A stretch of 64,000 bases of DNA, taken from Auriscalpium vulgare. Its lineage: Eukaryota; Basidiomycota; Agaricomycetes; Russulales; Auriscalpiaceae. Shown here one piece after another: positions 58,160 through 64,000 of this stretch. A program made the position numbers and the translations under genes. The DNA lies in contig JAHBBC010000014.1 of the NCBI GenBank assembly GCA_019915015.1, positions 1,302,001-1,366,000 of the forward strand. The letters are read 5' to 3'. Below the pieces are notes generated by a model. That model saw nothing but the letters and a program-made list of their open reading frames with translations. It was not told the origin of the DNA and searched no databases. The first letter of the stretch is position 1. Every line of letters begins with the position of its first letter.

Positions 58160-58828
58160 TTATTTTGAGCCAATCGCAGCTTGGAGCGCCTCATAGACGT
58201 CCGCCTCGATGCGCGCTTCGGCCTTGTCCTCTTCAGACCCGTTCCCGGCAAGCACCTTCTGCGCCTCCGACAAATTTGCGCGGATGGCCTACACGTCGAT
58301 TCCAGGTCAAATTTGCGCGTCGATAGAAATCGTATATATGCGCACCTCAGTGGAGAAGGCTTCCAGCTCAGCAGCCTCGACGGCGTTGATAGTAAGCTTG
58401 TTGTTCGGGTGAACAGTCGCAAAGCCTCCGGACACTGTACGAGCACCAGACGGCTCAGTAAGATCGTATATGATGGCGAGAGCATGGTGAACACACCGAA
58501 CCACTTCTTCGACGAGCCAGCAGACTCGATGACCTCTACGATGCCGGGACGCAATGCCTCGATTGAGGGAACGTGATTCGCGAGAATGCCCATGTCACCA
58601 GTCGCAGCGGACACATTGACCTGCACAACGTCCGTTGACGTGAAGATAGACTGTGCTCGGCGTTAGCAGCGGACACGGCAAAATGGCAGACGGGTGGTCG
58701 CGTACTTGGTGAGGCAGAACGAGTGAGAGCTTAATCTTATCTGTGACTTCAGCGTATCCGCGACGGCCGAGAGCGACGGTGCGGGGCGCCCTGCGCGCGG
58801 CAGAGGAAACGAGGCGGAGAGCAGACAT
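58160..58828 (-). CDS. ATP16: mitochondrial F1Fo ATP synthase delta subunit
   Basis: Central-stalk subunit of F1 (bacterial epsilon homologue) in the mitochondrial matrix. The start at 58828 gives a basic presequence (MSALRLVSSAARRAPRTVAL, then GRRGYAEV). Four exons follow: TDKIKLSLVLPHQ; SIFTSTDVVQVNVSAATGDM then GILANHVPSIEALRPGIVEV; VSGGFATVHPNNKLTINAVE then AAELEAFS; and the helical C-terminus AIRANLSEAQKVLAGNGSEE ending EALQAAIGSK. TAA is at 58160-58162. The GDMGILANHVP and SGGFATV motifs are diagnostic of the family. Length is normal. Confidence 0.93.
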
Positions 58829-59367
58829 TGTGCAGAGGTGGTGGACGTCGTGATCTGGCCGCCCGCCAACAGCGACGACAACCCGGGCATTGCCGGGGGA
58901 CCTCGGGATACTTGCCGCGAGACCCCGGACATCAGTGAACAAGAAGTGCGAATCTATAGTAGTACTACTACAGGCCTCGTGTGTTCACAGGCATGGTAGC
59001 ATAGTTCGATGAGTGTGTATGAGTATTTATCTGGCTGGCAGATGACTGGAGAGGGCGGCAGGAGGGTTGCAAACTTCATTCTGACTTTTCGTGACTTTTC
59101 GCCGCGCTCTGTATTTACGGGACTTTCCGGGCACCTCTACGCGCGTCGCCCAAACATTTCCGAAAGAGCTGTACATGAAAACGCTGTCTAGCATGACGAG
59201 ACGTTTTGGACGTTACTTGTACAGATTGCTCGAAGACTTCTACTTATACGTCGAGTTTGAGCAGGACGACCCAAATTCTCAACGGCGCGCGGTAATCTTC
59301 GCATTCCCTTAGGCTAACATTTCAACCATACATGATAAAGGCCAGTTACGTTGACGAACAAAGGAAA
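58829..59367. other. intergenic, no supportable gene
   Basis: About 540 bp between ATP16 and the stop codon of the secreted-protein gene. It should hold the ATP16 promoter and a 3' UTR; no motif is claimed. Confidence 0.4.
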
Positions 59368-60173
59368 TCAGAGGGCCAACATCAGCGCGATACCCGCAGA
59401 CAGACACAACCCTACAGCCGACGCCGACACCGCAGCGCCAGCGTTCGGGACTGACGAGCCCGACGCCGCGGGTGATGCCACCGGGTTCAACTCTGTATCC
59501 GTCGGCGCGGATGGCGACACTGTGAGCGATGAGGGCGCGGCGGACGTGACGAACCCTGAAGATGACGGCGGCGCGCTGGATGCGGGCACCGATAGGGAAG
59601 GTGACGGCGTCGGTACGCTTGCGGGCGAGGAGGGGAGAGAGGAAGCAGCGGACGTAGGCGCAGGCGCAGGCTGGCCGCCCTGCACTATGAACGGCGCTGC
59701 GGACTCGGTGAAGATGTATGGCGTGGTGAAGTAGCCCACGGGGGCGGTGCACGCCGCGACGCCGTTATGGAGCCCACACTCGATGTCGAAGCTGAGCGAG
59801 AGATCCGTGTTCGCGTATGAGACGTGTGCGTCGTTTGGGCCCTCTACGAGGGTAGCTGGGGGTAAGGTCAGCAACAGTTAAGATGGAGAAATTTGTGATG
59901 GAAATGTTTACCGGTTCCGTAGAACGCAGCCTCTTGCCAGGTACCCGTCAGTGCGCCTGGGGCGATCGCCCAGGTCGTCCGCCCGGCCGCGTCGACGCCA
60001 AGGTTCACAGCGCTCAACGGCTGCTCATCAAAGCCAGGGATGAACAGAGATGTGTCTGCCTGAACACCTGAATTGACCGAAGAACACTTGGTTAGTAGTG
60101 TTTGGAGACAGAGGAACAACAGCTCACTTGTCAGGATTGCAAGAAATGCAAGTGCGACCGAGAAGGAGAGCAT
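59368..60173 (-). CDS. secreted, probably GPI-anchored Ser/Pro-rich protein
   Basis: Function unknown. The start at 60173 gives a signal peptide (MLSFSVALAFLAILTS, then GVQA after an intron). The second exon holds DTSLFIPGFDEQPLSAVNLG and TTWAIAPGALTGTWQEAAFY. The third continues with ATLVEGPNDAHVSYANTDLS and two Cys (IECGLHNGVAACTAP). A long Ser/Pro/Ala-rich stalk follows, then a C-terminal hydrophobic tail (SAVGLCLSAGIALMLAL) after a small-residue stretch PNAGAAVSA that could be an omega site. This layout is that of many agaricomycete cell-surface proteins. The anchor is inferred. The stop is at 59368-59370. Divergent from the dioxygenase gene at 60748. Confidence 0.8.
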
Positions 60174-60747
60174 GATTTATGGGTAGGGAGCGTGGAGCTG
60201 GGAGCGTGGTGCAAGGATAACCCTAGAGAAAAGCGAAAGCGAAACGAGGCAAGCTGCAACTGGTTGAAGGAAAATCGTGTTCGTGTGTACATATCATGTT
60301 TCGCGGTACCGCGAGCTTGTGCCTGGTTACATGCCCCATATACCTCTTGCCCTTGAATCACATCTGTGAGGAAGGCCGACGACGGAGACTAGTCCTGTGG
60401 GCGATGATTCATGGTTTTCCGGGCGTCGGGAGAGCATGAGTGTAGAGGGCAAGCAGCAAGCTGCTAAGCAAACCCCCGGGCCGCTCGGTGACGACTACTG
60501 ATCTGACACCATCGAAATCTCTTCCAACCGTTCTTTGCAGCGCAGCGAGCGCGTACCAAGCTAGCTGGGCAAGTGAGCGCTTGGCGGTCAGCTGCCAGCT
60601 TCGCGCTCCAGCCACCCTATCACGAGCTGTCGGTCTAGGGCACCTTGCCGCTGTCGTACTGGTTATCCTTGAATCGTACACCGATACTATACTATAGGTT
60701 GAAGGTAGGCCGCGCGGCACCCCGACTGGCGCGCGCCCGCCATCATC
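60174..60747. promoter_or_regulatory. divergent intergenic region
   Basis: 574 bp between the start codons of the secreted protein (-) and the dioxygenase (+), so it must contain both promoters. An ACTATACTATAG string near 60683-60694 is AT-rich, but no confident TATA box is assigned. Confidence 0.45.
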
Positions 60748-61915
60748 ATGATGAATCCCGACATGGACTCGGACGCGGACGCCTTCACCCCGCCTACCCC
60801 AATCCAGATTTCTTCCTATCACACGCACGGCTTCCTCATCCTCCCCACGACTACCAGCGCCCTCGTACCGCCGGCCCTCTTTCCTGCTCTCCTCTCCGCG
60901 TGCGAGGCGGTCACTGCGCGCACGCGGGCCGGAGCATGGCCACACCGGCGCGTCGTGGGCAAACAATTCCCGCCGTACGGTAGCGCGCATTCGGACTCTT
61001 GGGGCGTGCAACATGTCATGCATCCCGACCTCGGTGAGCGTGCGTTTGCGGAATACTACGCGGGATATCGGGTGCGGCGCGTGGCGTGTGCGCTGCTTGG
61101 GTGCGAGGAGGCGTGCTTGCAGATGGGTGAGTCTCAGTGGTGCGGTGGATGCGAATCGGGGCTGATTGGTGGGTGGGTGGTGTAGAGCTTTTTAATTTGC
61201 TGATCAACCCCACGGAGAACGAGTTTTCTTTGAGATGGCATAGAGACGATGTGCAAGGCGAAGCGACAGAGGATGAGGAGCGCAAGGCGCTCGCTATCCC
61301 GCACCACGGAGTACGCCGCTTCCTTCCCCCTCCCCTTCCACTCTCTCGCTTTACTCACGTCGCCAACCAATCCGCAGGTCCAGTGGAACACGTGAGTATA
61401 CCCTCTCAGATATGATTATGCTCTTACCGTAAATTCCTACGCTCAGCGCGCTCTACGAAGACGCGTCGCTGTATGTCGTCCCTGGTTCGCACAAAATCCC
61501 GCGCACACCCACACAACGGGTGCTGTCGACCGGGGCCGATGCACCTGCGAACCCGTTCGACATGCCCGGCGCCATCTGTGTCGTCCTCCACCGTGCGTAC
61601 CCGCCCGCCCTCGCCCCTCGCACAACCGCTGACTGGCGTGCAGCTGGCGACACGGTCTTCTACAACAACAACATCGTGCACTGTGCGACGTATAGCCCGG
61701 CGGCGCAGCGAGCGACGTTACATGCGTCGATTGGGGATACTCGTGGCGGGACGGCGCGGGCGCGGAATATCTTGCAGCACGGGCTGACGTGGATGCGAGA
61801 GGACAAATTCAAGGAGACATTGAGCGCGGATGGGCAGGCGATGTTGGCGCGGCTGGAAGATATGCAGCGTGCGGTGGGGGAGCAAGGGAGCCTGGGATAT
61901 TCGCTGGACGGATGA
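60748..61915 (+). CDS. phytanoyl-CoA dioxygenase (PhyH)-like Fe(II)/2-oxoglutarate oxygenase
   Basis: Predicted non-haem iron oxygenase of the PhyH family; substrate unknown. The first exon (MMNPDMDSDADAFTPPTPIQ) includes the HTHGFLILP start of the fold. After an intron following GCEEACLQM, ELFNLLINPTENEF leads to the iron-binding HxD in LRWHRDDVQGE. Two small exons encode LYEDASLYVVPGSHKIPR and the linker. The last has AGDTVFYNNNIVHCATYSPA, with the distal iron-ligand His, and QRATLHASIG with an Arg that typically binds 2-oxoglutarate. TGA is at 61913-61915. The H-x-D...H facial triad is complete, so activity is plausible. Confidence 0.85.
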
Positions 61916-62103
61916 GGGTACCTGCACGGCAGGCAGAGTATGTGGATCAAAATCAGGAATTAGGCAGTTACACGGAATAAGGATAAGTTTACACGAGTCA
62001 GAAGACTGCAGAGCCAAAAGAAAAGAGAGAGAAAGGTACACCAGAACCAGATTGAAAGCAACGCGACTCGAGAGTCGTTTGTACACATAAGGACCAGAAA
62101 AGC

Positions 62104-62973
62104 TCAGGTGGATACCTGAACAGCCTGAGCCGCTGCGGGCTCCTCTACAATGTCTGCAACTAGTGGCGTCAGCACGCCACGCGAGGTATTGCGTACACGG
62201 CACGTACCTGCCTCGCCATCCGCGTCCGCAAGTACCTCGTCAATCACATCGCTCACTGCATCTGCATCTGCGTCTGCGTCTGCATCTGCATCTGCGTCAG
62301 CGTCAGCGTCTGCGTCTGCGTCCGCATCGCCATCCGCATCGACATCGACCTCCGGCTCCGCGTCAGCGTCCACATCTGCGTCCACGCCGTTCTCCACGTC
62401 GACCTCCGCCTCCACTTCCGCCTCCTCAGCATCCGCGTCTTTCGCCGCACCGTTCACCTTTGTCTTCGCCTTCGCGCTCTTCGAGCCGCGCACACGCTTA
62501 TTCGTGGACAGAGTCACGCTCTCCATGGTGCGCGCCTTGCGACCGCCGCGCTTTGCCGGCAACGCTTTCTCCTTCTCCTTTTCTGCGGCTGCCGCGCGAC
62601 CACGCTTGGGGCGACCGGACGGCGCGTCCTCTTCGCCTCCTCGCGTGCGCTTGCTCGTGCGGCGGGCGGATGGTACCTCCGGCGCGTTGTCCTTCGGACC
62701 CTTCTCTGGTTTCTCGGCAGTCTTCTCCTGCTCTGCAAGCGCGGCGAGATGCTGCAGCGCCTCGTCGACTGTAGGGCGCCACAGAGAAAACGGCAAACAC
62801 GTAAATAAGTGCATAGGGAGGGGGGCGGTGTACTCACGACCGGCGGTCTCGAGCCTGGCCAGGAAATCGACCATGTCCTCGCGCTTGCGCTTGCCGGGCT
62901 GGGCGCCCAGGTCGCGGCAGATCATGCGCAGAGTGTCTGCCCTGAGCTGGTCCCAGGGGATTTTTGAGGACAT
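62104..62973 (-). CDS. SAP-like nuclear protein with Asp-Ala repeat
   Basis: Function unknown, probably chromatin- or DNA-associated. The start at 62973 gives MSSKIPWDQLRADTLRMICR, then DLGAQPGKRKREDMVDFLAR, a helix-turn-helix pattern like a SAP domain. An intron is likely at about 62774-62836. A basic, low-complexity middle with KRTRGG, GRPKRGRAAAA and KRGGRKAR clusters (possible nuclear signals) follows, then an acidic region with an uninterrupted Asp-Ala repeat encoded by GATGCA/GACGCA hexamers (about 62262-62332). A last intron at about 62161-62208 would join DGEA to VADIVEEPAAAQAVQVST. TGA is at 62104-62106. The third hAT copy begins 89 bp upstream of the ATG. Confidence 0.65.
   Translation of the reverse strand: MSSKIPWDQLRADTLRMICRDLGAQPGKRKREDMVDFLARLETAGREYTAPLPMHLFTCLPFSLWRPTVDEALQHLAALAEQEKTAEKPEKGPKDNAPEVPSARRTSKRTRGGEEDAPSGRPKRGRAAAAEKEKEKALPAKRGGRKARTMESVTLSTNKRVRGSKSAKAKTKVNGAAKDADAEEAEVEAEVDVENGVDADVDADAEPEVDVDADGDADADADADADADADADADADADAVSDVIDEVLADADGEAGTCRVRNTSRGVLTPLVADIVEEPAAAQAVQVST
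62255..62345. repeat. hexanucleotide tandem repeat inside the SAP-like gene
   Basis: Runs of the 6-bp unit TGCATC/TGCGTC (reading GATGCA/GACGCA on the coding strand), encoding alternating Asp and Ala. Such in-frame coding repeats often vary in length between strains. Confidence 0.75.
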
Positions 62974-63054
62974 TTTCGGGGGCAGCGGTGGGAAAGAGAG
63001 GCGCGCGGGGTTGGGTTGGACTTGGAATGCTGCCAGTAGAGATCCTCCGTTGCC

Positions 63055-63062
63055 GTGAGCCG
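63055..63062. repeat. expected left target-site duplication, hAT copy C
   Basis: GTGAGCCG immediately precedes the third element. Its partner should lie just beyond the far end, outside this window. Confidence 0.6.
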
Positions 63063-64000
63063 TAGTGTTGCGGGAAAAACCTCTGGCCAGTATCCCCCCG
63101 GTAAGGTACCGGTGGCGCTCCTAGCCGGGGAGGTATCAAACCGGTACCGTACCAGGGAAATAGTCACGTGATGTTTAGTTCCCACGCAGTAGCAGCTCGA
63201 TTTTCGCGTACACACGAGGATTTGGAATGGTTTCAATGCATCAGATGAAGATTTAGCAGTGTATGTATCCATAGCCAAATTGCCAGAGCTTAGCCGTAGG
63301 TGCCCCGACCTGTACGAATTCGCTGCTGCCTGCTACACAAGTGTCATGATTTGTCAGCAGACGCGGCTTTTGCAAGGCTGCCGCAGCACTCGAGCGTACA
63401 TTGTAACAACGCGTACAATACATACTGAAACCTCGGGAGGCTTATTGAAACAAGGCATCTGTGCTGAAATCATTGTCCTCTTCATCAGAATCTGGTATGC
63501 TCTCGTCCCTAGCCTGACCTGCACTGACTCCGACAGCAGGGTTCCGACGTGCAGGAAGCTGAGCTTCCTCCGCGAGGACATCAGATAAAATTGCAGACCT
63601 CAGGTTGATGTGAGGCATCTTGATGAAAGCATTGGCAGGTTCGTACGGTTCTGCCAGGTCTTCACCTTGAACGTCATTGTCGTCATTGTCGTCTTCTTCG
63701 TCCGACATCGGTGCGGGTGCGTTTTCTGAAGAGGGGAATACCTTCTTTTCGATGTTGTAGAACTTGACCGAAGGGAATTGATTAGTGTGCGCGCGCACCT
63801 GCTCGAATGGTTGGAACACTGTGTACTTCAATAAAGAACGGAGGTTGCTTACCTTGCTCTTAGACATGTGGTACTGTCGGACTTGAGTCATTGCAGACAT
63901 GTTATGCACGGATAGCCGATTCCTATGCTTTGGAGTAAGCCATGTGAATGTAGAGCCAGTCCGTTCATCGGGCATGGAGTTGACTCGGACGGAATACAGT
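63063..64000 (-). mobile_element. hAT-superfamily transposon, copy C, truncated by window end
   Basis: The sequence from 63063 (TAGTGTTGCGGGAAAAACCT) matches copy A from 28051 at a constant offset of 35012, with no difference noticed. Orientation is the same as copy A. The remaining 4.4 kb should extend beyond the window. Confidence 0.92.
63442..64000 (-). CDS. 3' exon of Ulp1-hAT transposase gene, copy C (partial)
   Basis: Corresponds to the last exon of the copy B gene. It encodes the hAT C-terminal segment SMPDERTGSTFTWLTPKHRN, the acidic tail DEEDDNDDNDVQGEDLAEP and the end DFSTDALFQ, identical to copies A and B. The exon itself should begin at about 64014, just outside the window. Whether this copy has six or seven A in the homopolymer that breaks copy A cannot be seen here. 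Confidence 0.85.
   Translation of the reverse strand, partial: LYSVRVNSMPDERTGSTFTWLTPKHRNRLSVHNMSAMTQVRQYHMSKSKVSNLRSLLKYTVFQPFEQVRAHTNQFPSVKFYNIEKKVFPSSENAPAPMSDEEDDNDDNDVQGEDLAEPYEPANAFIKMPHINLRSAILSDVLAEEAQLPARRNPAVGVSAGQARDESIPDSDEEDNDFSTDALFQ

Overview
The window is nuclear DNA of a filamentous basidiomycete, probably an Agaricomycete. The reasons are intron-dense genes with short 50-60 nt GT-AG introns, high GC, typical agaricomycete gene families, and recognisable eukaryotic genes (beta-tubulin, TFIIS, PRP46, Argonaute, F1-ATPase delta). There are no operons, CRISPR arrays or convincing tRNA/rRNA genes. All gene models below were spliced by eye, so exon edges are approximate unless given.

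Layout. 0.5-1.7 kb: dienelactone hydrolase (-). 3.0-6.5 kb: two tandem paralogues of a tiny hydrophobic/arginine-rich protein whose first coding exon is only the ATG; the second is broken by a 17-nt duplication. 8-10 kb: cytochrome P450 with a C-terminal frameshift. 10-14 kb: nothing supportable. 14.1-16.0 kb: EamA/DMT-type transporter (-). 16-20.3 kb: GC-rich, no supportable gene. 20.3-22.2 kb: SFP1/JAZF1-like C2H2 zinc-finger regulator (-). 22.2-28.0 kb: GC-rich, no supportable gene.

28.0-39.75 kb is the most striking region. Two almost identical 5.33-kb hAT-superfamily DNA transposons lie in inverted, divergent orientation around a 1-kb spacer. Each has 20-bp terminal inverted repeats and its own perfect 8-bp target-site duplication. 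Each carries one intron-containing gene that, when spliced, fuses an Ulp1/C48-type cysteine peptidase domain in frame to a hAT transposase. The right copy looks intact; the left copy has lost one base in a homopolymer. A third copy begins at 63.06 kb and runs off the window.

40-42.6 kb holds a decayed RNase-H-like retroelement trace. 42.7-51.7 kb is a dense conserved block: TFIIS (-) and PRP46 (+) share a 294-bp divergent promoter, followed by an Argonaute gene (+) and a mitochondrial carrier (-). 52.8-54.3 kb: an unrecognised membrane-protein gene (-) interrupted by a 621-bp MITE with TA target duplications. 54.5-56.5 kb: beta-tubulin (-). 58.1-58.8 kb: ATP synthase delta (-). 59.4-60.2 kb: a secreted, probably GPI-anchored serine/proline-rich protein (-). 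60.7-61.9 kb: a phytanoyl-CoA-dioxygenase-like enzyme (+). 62.1-63.0 kb: an acidic/basic SAP-like nuclear protein (-) with a long Asp-Ala repeat; the third hAT copy sits 89 bp upstream of its ATG.

The host genes are not a pathway cluster. The one functional theme I can support is genome defence beside mobile DNA: an Argonaute gene lies about 6 kb from a head-to-head transposon pair that could be transcribed into a long hairpin RNA. That link is inference.
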